Below, piece by piece: positions 50,303 through 64,000 of a stretch of 64,000 nt of DNA. The DNA comes from Epiperipatus broadwayi. Its lineage: Eukaryota > Onychophora > Udeonychophora > Euonychophora > Peripatidae. The DNA lies in assembly GCA_028023455.1 (NCBI GenBank), contig JAQFVV010012510.1, positions 2,337,420-2,401,419 on the forward strand. Direction: 5' to 3'. The notes under the pieces were generated by a model. The model did no database searches, was not told the origin of the DNA, and worked only from the letters and a program-made list of their open reading frames with translations. Within the stretch, counting starts at the first letter, position 1, and every line of letters starts with the position of its first letter. The translations under genes were made by a program, and so were the position numbers.

Positions 50303-50614
50303 ATGACAGACAAAAAGTTGAAACAGCTACTACTAGATGATAAACATCTGTCATATAAAGAAGTAATTAAAAATTGTAGCTTATGAAATAATATTATATT
50401 AGTTGTGAAAATGGTATAATGTACAGATGCAAAATTGTATTTTAAAAACCTAAAAATCATGAAGAAAGTGATTAAACCGGAATCTCATAAGAATATTTCT
50501 GCTATGAAAAATAGTCACACAGTACAAAATTGTAAAAATAATCTCAATGACTGTAGCAATTGTGGCTCAAAGGAGCATATTGTATTTACATGTCCATTTG
50601 GAATGAGAAATTAA
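50303..50614 (+). pseudogene. Retroelement Gag relic with zinc knuckle
   Basis: One phase from 50303 to 50614 reads KLKQLLLDDKHLSYKEVIKN, then two stops (near 50375 and 50417), then CSNCGSKEHIVFTC, a C-x2-C-x4-H-x4-C knuckle. The LLLDDxxLSY...A/VI pattern before a knuckle is typical of Gypsy-type Gag C-termini, where the knuckle binds genomic RNA. No protease or reverse transcriptase follows. Confidence 0.6.
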
Positions 50615-52589
50615 TAAATCTAAACTTGCAAATTTATCACTTGAAAGCTACCTTTTGTAATAAATAATGTTATGAATATCAATATATTTTATAAAAACAG
50701 GATTTATTTGTACAAATACAATGTTCAAATATGGAGAACTGTGTACAAATTTCTCACTAGAACCTATTCAAAATAGAAAACAAAGCTTTGCTACTAAACA
50801 GGTAGTCGTTATAACCATGTGAGCAGAAAATGTTATCTTTTGATATTGCCAGGAAACCAATTACAAATTGACAATCCTAAGGCTAAACAAGTTTTCTTCA
50901 TATCTCTTTTGTTTTGAGTTTTAATGTCATAAAAGATAATTTCCTCTCACTTTAGAACCATGTTCTTAGAAGGATTTAAACCTGGAAAGCTAATATGTCT
51001 GGCATCTTGCTTGACATTCTGCAATTAACAATTTACTTATATATATTGAACTGTCCACCTTCTTTATAATAATAATAACAATAGAAATATATTCCTTCAT
51101 TAACAAATTATCCAATCTCTGAAGGTTTTTGGTTCTCAGGTAGAGTGAATAATATCAATGGCAGCAAGCTACCAATAATATAAACACTCAGCTACTAAAC
51201 TAAACACTGGTCAATGAAACACTTTATTTTGAGGTAAACCCTTTAGGCGCTAGTTAATCATGGAGTAATTAACATGTTTACTTAACCAGCAATGAATCTA
51301 GTATCTGAAATCCCAGCTAGTGTAGCTGTTTTAAAAAAATCTCTGCCCACTCCAAAATTCTATTTTTAATAATAATGAAGATTTACCATACGATAAAACT
51401 TTGGCATCATTCAAAGAAAATCTTTATTTTTAAAAATACTTCCTATTTTTTTAGTTTTAACTTAATCACTTCTCGATAACAATTAAATCTTTCAATTCCC
51501 ACTTTATTAAACATATTATCTCATCATAAATGTGTACATTTGTCTATCAACATAAATATTTCGACAATTTAAATCTTGTTTTTTTCTTTAAATAATCGTT
51601 TTATCTTATAATATAACCACACACATTCTTTTCATTTAAATAAATATTTTAATACATTATAAATAACTAAGAAAAATACTGAAGATATTGAATTAAAATT
51701 CACACATACACACAATTAATAATTCTGAATAAAAATTGAACAATGAAGCCAATATAATTTATCCTAAAGATACTAGTTCATAAAGTTAAAAGTTTTATTT
51801 ATTTGTCTATCATGGCTTAAAGGTCAAGAATTGTAGAATAGGAAAAGTGAAACATTATCTAGGATTTGAAATCTGACTTGACGTAAGTATGGCTAAATGT
51901 AACTTCTGTAAAATATTGTTTCTAACCGGTTAGCGCTAATCTCCATATAAATCTTCCCTTAATTTATGATGTTATATGACACTCGTGGATCTCAGCATAG
52001 ACACTCCGCTGCTCCTTCGACTTCACCCGAACATGGTCTGTCCTTCAAACTATCTGCTGATGGTATTGCAGAGAAGGCTTCAGCCAGCTGCATGATACGA
52101 TGGTTCAGCAGTGCATCATTTTGTCCAAATAATAACTTCTACAGTTTTTATTTTGATTCTAAATTTTTATTTTGACTAAAATTGATTAATTTTGAATTGA
52201 ATGATTTTGAATGAATATATGAATTTTGATTCTATAAATATTTTATAATATTCTAAAATGGAATGAAAAAAATGGAAAGAAAATAGAACTTTTTTTAAAA
52301 AAAATAATACAAAGTTCATTTCCTTTTATTTATTTTATCCAGCAGTTTTTTTTATCTCATGGATCCCTCATACATTTGACTTCACTCTGATTGGGCTTCT
52401 ATTTCTTTTATTTATTCAAAATTTTTATACACACACACATTTAATTCTTTTATTATAAGACAAAATGAACACCATTTTTTATTATTATTACATTTATTAT
52501 GAATTAATTAAAAGTAATATTAACCTCTTTTATGCTGATTATTTTATTGGCCGAGTGAGGTAAAAGTCTAAACTTTTAATTGGTCAATT
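50615..52589. other. Intergenic DNA with a GC-richer patch
   Basis: Mostly plain AT-rich sequence. 51966-52140 is notably GC-richer, with no recognised motif in its 69-aa open frame. It may be a fragment of an unrecognised element or a lone exon. Confidence 0.35.
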
Positions 52590-52755
52590 CACACCTTCAA
52601 CATCAGTTTTATTGATTTTTTACTTGTAAAATAATTCAAGAGAGGGCAGCATCTTACTGAACTTTTTTTAACCTTTAAAAATAACTCAAAATCTTAGGTA
52701 GCATTAAAAATGACGGAATTGGAGTGACTTGAAGCCAACGTGAGATTGTCATGTT
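52590..52755 (+). repeat. Dispersed repeat, inverse of 44140-44310
   Basis: Matches the 44-kb copy as described there, with TTGGCCGAGTGAGG and TTAATTGGTCAATTC upstream. Confidence 0.5.
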
Positions 52756-53535
52756 TTTAGACGTAACTAGTATAAAATAAGTTAAATCATTTTTTTTATT
52801 TCAACCTTTTCCTTTTCTTCAACTTTTAAAACTTTTATTTCACTTTAATTTTCCCATTTTATTTTTAAACTCGAAATTTACTAAATATTTTTACTTTTAA
52901 AAATATTATACATTTGGTCACGGTGTACCTCGGTACAATATATATTGACAAAAACTGTTCTAATATTATTATGATTTTGATAACTTAAATACTATGGATT
53001 CCTATTTATGACATTGTAAATGAATTTTATTTATTACATATTTGCTTTTAGTACAATGTTTAATCTTTAAATATATATTTTTTAAAGGTGAAATAATGTG
53101 GAATCAAATCATATGGTAAAGTGTTTGTGATTAACATTACAAATACACTGCCATACATATGTATATGTAATTGGGAATATTTTTAATTTTTAAAACTAAT
53201 TGATACCACAGCATCAGTATTTATATAAAAAAGCAGGCTAATATCTCATGGAAAAATTCAGTTTAACTGAAAAATGGAGGTTGTCCATTATAAGCTATTG
53301 TATTACTAGTTTTTATTTTTATTTTAACAATGTCATTTATTATTATTAAAAGAAATTGGAAACTCTGAAGAAGTCTACTAGATGGACAAAATTGTAAATA
53401 GCTAATAATAATTTAATTCACATATCCAATAATGTATTTGTTTGAATTCAATAAAATTAAGAACTATAAAAGACAAGTATTGACATATTCATTGTATGTA
53501 TATTTTAAACACCCCAATTATGTATGTATGTACAC

Positions 53536-53938
<403 letters not shown>

Positions 53939-54113
53939 TATTGTTAAAAAGTGGTTGTCTTGAAGAGATTGTTGATTGCTATTGATATTGGGATTGTATA
54001 TGTGTTGAATGGTTTTTAATGATTATATATATATATTAAAATTGTTTCAAAATCATAACTATTTTAATATGCTTTGGTGCAATTAGTGTTGTGTTACAAA
54101 ACAAAACGTTTAT

Positions 54114-56139
<2,026 letters not shown>

Positions 56140-56227
56140 TTCTTCTTTTTCTTCTTCTTCTTCTTACTACTACTACTACTACTTCTACTACTACTACTAC
56201 TACTACTACTATTATTATTATTATTAC

Positions 56228-56312
<85 letters not shown>
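56140..56312. repeat. Compound TTC-TAC-TTA microsatellite
   Basis: TTC units, then TAC/TTC units, then about 33 TTA units. Confidence 0.97.
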
Positions 56313-56315
<3 letters not shown>

Positions 56316-56950
56316 AAGATAACCAAACCACTGTCTTTTCCTATGTGTGTGTGAAATATCGTTGTCATATAAAATAGTGCCATCGATCGATTTAACGGGA
56401 TTACGATATTATTTTTCAGAATTTCAATGCTTCAAAAATAATGTAAAATGATAACAATTACACCCCCCTTTGCAGTTTTAATTCATCAATTATATTTAAG
56501 CCTTCTTATTAGTCGATGATGATTAGCAAAAATATATATATTTTTAATCAAGTCCCTAATAACAGAAATCTTGTCAGAGAACCTATCATGATTTTTTGTT
56601 TTCTGAACACAAAAATAGATTTACTTGTACCCAGTAACACACTTCTTAAGAAAATTTCATGCCTCAGTAACATAACCATCTCCAGAATCCATCGATCAAT
56701 TTTAATGTTTAATAACTATTGAAATTTAACTTTGAAAAGTATTTCTTTGGGAGTAAGACCTATTTAATGTAGCCGTTATTTTAAACTTGTAGCACATTAG
56801 TCTATGATCTATTCAACAATATGCATCTGTATGTGCTTGTATAATATGAACTTCTTTTGCAAACTTCCTTCTAATTACAGTGCAGTGTATTATATGCTAT
56901 TATTTTGCAATGAATGCATTCATGTTTCTTATAGATATTGTTTTTTTTTC

Positions 56951-57055
56951 CATATGTCAAAGCATCGGCTGGGAGGCGAACCCGCAACAACCGTCTGCAA
57001 CCAACTGCTTGCTTGCAAGGCAGCTACGCTGACCTCTCGGCCAACAACGCTTGAC
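56951..57055 (-). mobile_element. Very short tRNA-derived SINE, copy C
   Basis: The minus strand has TTGGCCGAGAGG (A box; complement 57033-57043) and GGGTTCGCCTCCC (B box; complement 56971-56983). Flanks AGATATTGTTTT and AGGTATTGTTTT form a target-site duplication with one mismatch. Boxes are almost consensus, so this is the best pol III promoter of the three copies. Confidence 0.8.
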
Positions 57056-58689
57056 TAGAGGTATTGTTTTGTCTAAACAAAATGTTTATGATAAGCATAT
57101 TTTGTTCAAAAATTCAATAATAGCAAATTACTTGAGTTTACAACACTAATATCTTATTGCATTTCCAAATAATTTTAGAAAAATCCTAATTATTGGTATC
57201 AAGAAGAAAAATTCACATTTTACTAATTTACAGCAAACAATATGCAATAATTAAAAGAGCATAACTTCCATTGTGCAACTCCAAATGGTATTGCCAGTAA
57301 TCTTTTATTGAAACATGAAGAATTCCAAGAATAAAAGACGCAAAATTAAATTGTGCAGAAAATCTACAATTTTCAGTCTCCTTACATTAATCATTCTTCC
57401 TCAAAAAAGCAACCATATCTAAGATGAGCTTCACTAAGAATAACTATATCAATCTTAAGAATTGACAACTCCTATACTACAAGTATTAATCTTTGTTTCA
57501 CATGTTAAAACGGTTTGCCTCATATAAAGTTTGTATATTCTAAGCATTTATATTTATAAAAAGAATTAGATTTAAAATACCATTATTACTACCACTACCT
57601 TTCTTTTATCAATATTACTGATATTACAATTATTTTATAACTCAAAAGAGGAATCTCCCAGACACAACAATCTAGCCAGATTGCGTGGGCCATGCCATAT
57701 TTTAAGCCACTGTTTTTAAATCCTTGATTTTTATAATATTCAGTGGGATCTTTAAATAGTGCTTCCTAAATATACAATCTTTGTCGAATTAAAACTCCAA
57801 TAATAGTTAGTGGTTTTACTGTCTTGGGTAAAGATCACAACGGACTGTCGGTTTACTAAACTTCTCCCTATCGTTGCTTTTCGGAAGCTCAAAATTGGAA
57901 ACAAAAATAGAATCAGGATTACAGTGCGTGTAGTTAAAGGATCGAAAATTGATTCTCTATTCTATTTTATATAGAAAGTTGGTCATTGAATTAGAAGTTT
58001 ATAATGACTAGATTTTACACTAACTTAAATGTTTAAAAAAAGACAGATAGAAATGACTCTTTGCACCAAACAGAATCTAGCTTTTAACCAACTAACATTT
58101 TATTCTACAAGATAAGGTACTTTATCATCAACCACGATTAACCCTTTATCTGAAAGTCATTCCACTATTCTCCATCTGTAAACTATGTCAATAGCGCTAG
58201 TACAACACTCAATTATATAATTTATATTCTTCAAAATAATCAAATAGTACATTTTACATAGCCAATCAATTGCTTTTTTAAAAAGTCTTTACTGTTTCAA
58301 TATTTCAAAAAAAATAATGACTCGTTCATCTTTTTTTATGTCACTAAAGACATGTTAAAGAAAATATTTCTCCGATACTTACTTTATTCAATCTGCTTCA
58401 TGTTTCACATTATGTTTGAATTATTTCATTAGGTAAAAAGATTTAAAAATACTCCCCACCAAATTGAATGTGATATAAAAGGGGAAAACACTACTTTTTT
58501 TTCTAGTTTTGCTTAGAGATAGAACTACATTTAATTCATTTTTATTTACAAGAACATGATTTATTAGATACGTATAGCAATGTTTTATTTTACGATTACA
58601 AAAAAAAATCGTTAAAAACAATATCTGCAAAATATCCAAGAAATAGAATAAAATTAACCTATTCATTCAATATACTAAATCTTTATTAT
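57056..58689. other. AT-rich intergenic DNA, no gene seen
   Basis: No motif or repeat recognised. Confidence 0.5.
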
Positions 58690-58925
58690 AGTAAGTAGAT
58701 GGATTTGAACTTAGGATTTTCAGTCTATATTCATTTTCCACTACATCTCAAAGAGCCGATACGATACCCATGACCACATACACGTGGAAAAGATAAATGA
58801 TCCCCAATATGGTAGGCCAGATCATAATCTCCCACACAGATGTGTGTGATCGTGTGTATTGGTTGTTTGAGACGGAGTGGGAAATTAATATAGACTGAAA
58901 ATCCTAAGTTCAAATCTCTCCAATG
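58690..58925. repeat. Inverted pair of SINE-like ends
   Basis: Arms 58698-58751 and 58866-58921 are inverted copies (GATTTGAACTTAGGATTTTC and its complement; AGTCTATATTmATTTyCCAC and its complement). Each arm contains AGTTCAAATC, a B-box-like sequence. Confidence 0.6.
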
Positions 58926-59391
58926 AAATAAAATAAATTTTAACTCTAGGCATTCATGCTTTAATGTATTCGAGCAAATCTGAGAATTTTTTTTTAATAC
59001 CAATTATATTTTACTAAATTTCTATCTTTATATATAACGTTCATTGTGAATAATCGTAAATGTTTCTTCTTTTTTTTACGTAAAAGAAATTGATTTATAA
59101 CTTACTTTAAAACATTCAAATACCATTTAAAACAAAGTCGATTTAAAATATACATTATTTGTGATTTAACATTTAAATAAAAATTATATCTTTTTCAATC
59201 TAACTATCATTGTTTTTGTCGAAAGGAACAATAAATTTACTGATGACTAAGTTATTATCATTTGTTAAGGAAGTAAAATTCTCAAAATATCTATGACAGA
59301 AAAAATTCTCAACTGTTTTTTTATTAAGTATTTATAAATTAATAAAACTTAAAAAAAAAACACATCTTAATTTAAATTTTATATTAATAAG

Positions 59392-60160
59392 TCAGTAACA
59401 TGCCCTCAAATTGGAATTCCTTTTGTAGTATTCCAGTGGGTTTAAGTGCATTCGGGCCTTCCTAAGAAAATCTTTTAACTACCACTTTTTTTATTATTAT
59501 CATCAGTTCATATTTCTCGATTTTTATTTTGCTGTTTTGGTCTTCGAACGATTATTATCGAAATATTGAGTTCCAAAGATGCTTTTTATTCTTCGTTTTT
59601 AAGTAGTCATAGTTTTATTCAACAAGTTAGCATTCGCAACTCTATACTTATCCTTATCACGCTCTTTCTGACTAGATACTTTCTAAGTTGTTTTTTTCTT
59701 TTGTATTTTTTTATTACTTCTATAGTATGTAATCTTTGGGAAATTATTAGAATATGATGAATCCTAGTGCTTTTTATCGTCGAATATAATGAACAAGATA
59801 TCAGAATATGCTCTAACATTTTTATTTGTTTATTATTTATATATATTGATTCGTGCAAAATTTTTTAAAAAAAGGAAATTGCTCTTAAATTGGAATTAAT
59901 AAACCATCTGAATTAATTAAAAGCGAATAATTTAAGCATAATCAAAATAATTTTTAATATTGTTTGTTTAAACAATTGTGGAATATATATGTTTGCAAAA
60001 GCTACGCAAGTTAAATAAACAGATTATTAGTTGTTGCAGATATAGTAACTGCAGTTTTTTTCAAATTTTACTTTAAATCCTATTATTTACAGTTGGTTAA
60101 TTTTTTGTTACAGATTTTCTAATTTATTTACTTTTTAAATTATTTTTTATTAATTCTGAG
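59392..60160 (+). pseudogene. Pseudogene copy of GPCR gene 2
   Basis: ACATGCCCTCAAATTGGAAT matches the start of gene 2 (ACATGTCCTCAAATTGGAAT). SSKDAF, SHSFIQQVSI and LTRYF match gene 2 residues 73-110, and a NPIIY-like CCTATTATTTACAGTTGG near 60078 matches its TM7. The start ATG is lost (ATGTTGTCA became AAGTCAGTA), and there are many frameshifts and deletions. The upstream 350-400 bp (59005-59391) also resembles 35915-35945 plus 36990-37250. So this is a DNA-level duplication, not a processed copy. Confidence 0.8.
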
Positions 60161-61246
60161 TTATTTTTCAGATATTTGTTATTTAAATTATTAGCACATA
60201 AAGTGTTTAAAATATTATTAAATTTTAAAATAATAATAATGTATACTGTTTATGATTGGTGAAAGCGAGAAGAGGGAATTTTTATCGGAAAGCAGGGCCA
60301 GAAATATTATTCATTAAATAGATAACCTCTAGTCTATTGAATGACTAATAAAAATTATTAATATACTTTTGACAAGTAGTTTGTGGTGTCAATGTTGTGG
60401 GGGTAGTAATTTTGACCCTCATCTATTAAACTATAGTAATTGACTACCTACATATATACTGAACATTAATAAAGATATGCATAAGAGATTGTGATCTGGG
60501 CCAACTGATGAGTTCTGGTTCAACACAAAATGTACATCTTGGGGATCATACATCTTTTTCACATATATTTGGTCACATGTTTATGATTGCACCCCTCCAC
60601 AAGGTATTAAAAGCGGATAGAAACCAATCCCTACCTTGTGTGAGAATGGTATAGTGAAAATTACAGTACAGAAATATTATTTATTAAATTAAATATATTA
60701 CCATCTCTTTTTTTTAATTAAATACTTTTTTAGAATAAAAGGATAAATGTATTTTTTAAATTTTTTTTATTTATATTACAATTTTGGAAAAGCACTTCAG
60801 GCAGCGAAAGAAAAAGCATAGGTTTGGATTTGTGTAAAATCTAATTTAGTATCTTCCATTTTTAGAATTCCTCATTATATTAATATAAAGCTAATGATAT
60901 TAAAACTTATCTTGCACAATGGTACTTATTCTCATTTTATTAATACCTATACTCCAACATTAGATTCATAGAAATTCAGAGAAAGGAAGCATTTATCACT
61001 TGTTGTATACCATTATTACAGCACTGCCATTAAAAGATCGATTTTTTTACTTGGAGATTTTAACACAAGCATTTGGCCATATATCATTGCAAATAATGAT
61101 ATTGGTTGTAAATTCAAATGGTTAGTTATTATTGAATTTATGCACACAAATACATGGAATGATTATCACAAGCACTTTGTTTAGGCAGAAAATCACATCA
61201 AAAGAACATGCATGCAAACACACTCAAAACAGTAGCAATTAATAGA
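60161..61246. other. Intergenic DNA, no gene seen
   Basis: No family recognised. 60480-60660 is slightly GC-richer without motifs. Confidence 0.4.
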
Positions 61247-61816
61247 TATTTCATATCTGTAATATAAAGCAAGTCTCCCAATATATGATTTGTTTTTATT
61301 GATTATTAAAATTTTGCTCTTGAGGCTTTCGAATGCTGTACTGCTGAGGTTATTAATGTATGGTGAAACTGTACTGTTTTCAAACCATACTAAGTTAGAT
61401 ATCAGGATTTAAAGACATTTGCATGTCTGAAAATTTCAGATTTTCTATTTAATAGTTACTATTAGATAAGTGCTGATTGTTGAGTTGATATTTTGGATCT
61501 GGTGTCTGAATATCCTAGTGCCTCAACACATGAGCCAAAAGCTCAAAACCAGTCTGAGGATAGAGATAATTCTAGAAAGAGATTTTGAATGCTTTCTTTT
61601 GTGATACTTAGCTTATTAGAGCTATTGGTGCACTCCCCGTATTTCATATCTGTAATATAAGCTGAAAGCAAGTCACTCCGATATATGACTTGGTTTTCAT
61701 TGATTAATATAATTTTGTTCTTGAGGTTTTAGCAATGCTATACTACTGAGGCTATTAATATATAGTGAAGATGAAGTTTTCATACCCATATAGCTATTTA
61801 AGTTAGATAGCTGGAT
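61247..61816 (+). mobile_element. Dimer-like repeat with decayed hammerhead
   Basis: Direct repeats of about 165-175 bp lie at 61247-61410 and 61640-61816 (TATTTCATATCTGTAATATA, TTGAGG, TACTGAGG), a period of 393 bp. Between them lies a sequence that lines up with the hammerhead family of 7, 35 and 36 kb, including the arm (TAGAAAGAGATTTT against TAGATAGGGATTTT). Confidence 0.6.
61511..61572 (+). ncRNA. Decayed hammerhead relic
   Basis: Stem I CCTCA/TGAGG is perfect, and the AGTC cleavage region (61551-61554) is kept. The core reads CACATGA where CTGATGA is needed, and GAAAC is AAAAC. It should be inactive. Identified by alignment with the intact copies. Confidence 0.5.
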
Positions 61817-62795
61817 TTATTTTGTATAAGTCACATTTAATGATATTTTGTTTACACTTATATTTATACTTTCTGGACATAATAATTATACTTAACAATT
61901 TTTGTTGTTTGTTATATGTTTATATATTATTTATAAATAATGTGTTACATTATACATAATTTATTTGTTAGTGTGTGTGTGATTTTTAAGACAATATATA
62001 AATAATTAAAGTTTAGCTATACCATGGAATTTTGATTTCATTTAATTACAAACAATAATATATCTTATCTCCAGGTAAGCTAGCTCTGACTAAACTTTTA
62101 GCTAGTATATAATCAGGTGTAATCGTGATGGTAATTGAATGGTGGGTCATCCAGAATATTCTTTCCATAGCATCTATATCTATTAATCAACCTATACATG
62201 CATGGAGGGTATGACTGGTTACGAAATATAGATAGAAATTTAAAATATATTTTGAGATGAGAAAGTATTAAATTGATCACCAGAAATAAAAATTGCAACA
62301 ATATTTTCAAACATGCACTTGAATTAGAGTCCCAGATTCCCCATTACTTAATTTGGCACCTAATGTGGGACCTAATTTACACAAATCACTGAAAGGTGAA
62401 TAGATAATTGTTTCCAAACAAGACCAATTAAAAAACGATTCAATAAATAATAAAGGTAACATACAAGATCAGCATGAAATAAAATATTAAGGTAAATATA
62501 AAGTAACAGTAAATATGCATAGTGGATACATTAAAAAGGAATTCAAACTTAGTAGACAAATACTTCCAAATAGTGTTGGATATTAGATAGGGCTAGATAG
62601 ATTAAAGAAAAAGTGTGTATACTATCTAATGAAAAATAAATATATAAGGATTAGAAATACTTTAAGATATTAAAGTATTGCAATATTGAGAAGATAACAA
62701 ATCAATGATAACTATATCTGCGGTAAGAAAAAAAAAATCAGATATATCAAACAATGCAATAAAGCACAAGGCAGTAAGATAAAGCTCAAATACCC
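61817..62795. other. AT-rich intergenic DNA, no gene seen
   Basis: No motif or repeat recognised. Confidence 0.45.
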
Positions 62796-62798
62796 ATG

Positions 62799-63165
62799 AT
62801 GGAGATGATATGACAACAGTTGCAATTTAATGATCAGCATCAGAAAATTGATGAAAAGTTTAAATACAACCCAAAGATGTTCAATGAATTGCAGCAGAAA
62901 ATAGATATAAGATTCAGCGAGTTGCAACAACAAAGTGATGCAAATTTTGATGAGTTACAAAAGAAGAGTGATGTAAGATTTAATGAGTTACAATAAAAAA
63001 TGATGTAAAATTTAATGAGTTATAACAGAAGAGTGAAATTAGATTTAATGAGTTACAAGAGAAGAGTCATATAACATTCAATAAGTTACAACAAAAGAGT
63101 GATGTAAGATTTATTGAGTTACAATAAAAAAAGTGATAGAAGATTTGATAAGTTATAACAAAAAG
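62799..63165 (+). pseudogene. Hendecad coiled-coil repeat relic
   Basis: From the ATG at 62799 one phase reads MEMI, a TGA at 62811-62813, then QQLQFNDQHQKIDEKF and about nine 33-bp units coding for 11-residue repeats of the type FNELQQKSDVR. The frame holds to about 62993, after which TAA and TGA codons (several one step from CAA or CGA) and small indels break it. Such hendecad repeats form long coiled coils and occur at the N-terminus of some retroelement Gag-like proteins. I cannot name the parent gene. Confidence 0.6.
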
Positions 63166-63389
63166 TAACAAATATCACTAAATCTACTACTTCCTTTATT
63201 GCGCTGTAATATATAAATACAATTTCTACACCTTACTTCAAACACATTTTAGCAAAAAATTACACACGCAAACAGTCTTTCTCAGAGTTATGATATAATG
63301 ACAAATAAAATAAAGTAAATGATTATATAAAAATATATAAAAATGTATAAATAAAAAGAGTTGTAATGATTATAGGTGTAGTTCGTTTA

Positions 63390-63610
63390 AATACTATATA
63401 AAAGGGGGAGTCAGGATATAATATAACTACCTTAAAAACCTTTTTTTAAAAAAAAAATTAAAAAAAAGAAATTTTATATGAGAATATGAGGAATAAGAAT
63501 TTTGGTTGTATTGATATAATATTTGTCTAATTTTTTATGTTGTAGATCTGACGAAGACTGCTAGTACAGTCGAAACTGTTAATAAAATTATTTGCTTAAA
63601 GTGTTAAAGG
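63390..63610 (+). mobile_element. PLE-like terminal sequence with promoter and hammerhead-like motif
   Basis: CTATATAAAAGGGGG (about 63397-63411) is a good TATA box. It is followed about 150 bp later by CTGACGAAGACTGCTAGTAC, CAGTC and GAAAC (63548-63577). Stem II GACTG/CAGTC is perfect, GAAAC is followed by TGTT, but there is one extra A after the core and stem I pairs poorly. TAATAAAATT may be the poly(A) signal. The order fits a PLE or retrozyme end. Confidence 0.4.
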
Positions 63611-64000
63611 AGTGTTGATGAGTTTATAGTGAATTATGAAAGATTTCTAATATCTATTTATGATTTTTAGCAGGAAAATAAAAAGATAAATATAAAATAT
63701 TATTAATAACAGAAAAATTAATAAGAAAATAAATAGTTGTTATATGTAATTTAAAAATTAAAAATAATATTTTTAGTACAGAGAGAGCTATATAAAGATA
63801 AAATAATAAGTATTTTATTAATTTGGGGATAATATTATTTTATAAAGCGCAGTCGATATTGAAATTAAATTGAGAGAGTGCAAATTTCTCAAGCGCTTAT
63901 GACTACCAACAGCCAATCAAATCTTAAGCACTGGGACAGAGAATTTAACAAGAAAAGAACGGTTCCACTCTCTTTGGACTGGCTTGGATATATAGAGAGA
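63611..64000. other. AT-rich end of window; promoter-like last 150 bp
   Basis: No gene. AGCCAATCAAATCTTAAGCA (63910-63929) and GGATATATAGAGAGA at the edge give a CCAAT then TATA order that could be the start of an LTR or gene beyond the window. Confidence 0.3.

Noticed and set aside
51966-52175. 69-aa open frame in the GC-rich patch
   Set aside because: No recognisable domain and no splice or start context that I can defend; kept only as a composition anomaly.

Overview
This is AT-rich animal nuclear DNA (intergenic DNA looks around 70% A+T or more) that is gene-poor and packed with decayed transposable elements. The animal origin rests on two intronless class A GPCR genes of the Tre1/moody/melatonin-receptor-like type, a BED-finger hAT transposon, Penelope-like elements (PLEs) with GIY-YIG domains, a Ty3/Gypsy remnant and tRNA-derived SINEs. 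I cannot settle the phylum: a lophotrochozoan or a cnidarian would both fit.

Layout. 0-1.7 kb: 3' end of a Ty3/Gypsy element (integrase tail, polypurine tract, probable LTR). 6.1-9.7 kb: hairpins, a MITE, the first hammerhead-carrying foldback element and a 1.3 kb inverted repeat. 9.9-12.7 kb: a decayed PLE between inverted terminal copies, then another PLE end and a candidate SINE. 14.4-20.1 kb: a nearly full-length but dead APE-type LINE. 22.9-23.7 kb and 30.3-31.1 kb: two more PLE remnants, both with inverted end duplications. 29.6-33.0 kb: a MITE family around GPCR gene 1 (31.2-32.2 kb, minus strand). 34.9-36.9 kb: a cluster of hammerhead-carrying repeats. 37.25-38.23 kb: GPCR gene 2 (plus strand). 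39.6-42.2 kb: the best preserved PLE (minus strand). 45.3-48.9 kb: a hAT transposon with target-site duplication. 50.3-50.6 kb: a Gag zinc-knuckle relic. 53.5-56.3 kb: long microsatellites. 59.0-60.2 kb: a pseudogene copy of GPCR gene 2 with its upstream flank. 61.2-61.8 kb: a second dimer-like repeat with a decayed hammerhead. 62.8-63.6 kb: a hendecad coiled-coil relic and a PLE-like 3' end.

Only the two GPCR genes look intact. The most interesting signal is one repeat family with at least four hammerhead ribozymes (near 7.08, 35.1, 36.19 and 36.72 kb). They have the full CUGANGA...GAAA core, a pairing stem II, a very short palindromic stem III and a two-part stem I. Part of the 36 kb locus looks like a roughly 450-nt unit bounded on both sides by hammerhead cleavage sequence, the layout of a retrozyme. 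Related motifs sit in the PLE ends, so the window may record a link between PLE terminal repeats and small ribozyme-bearing retroelements.
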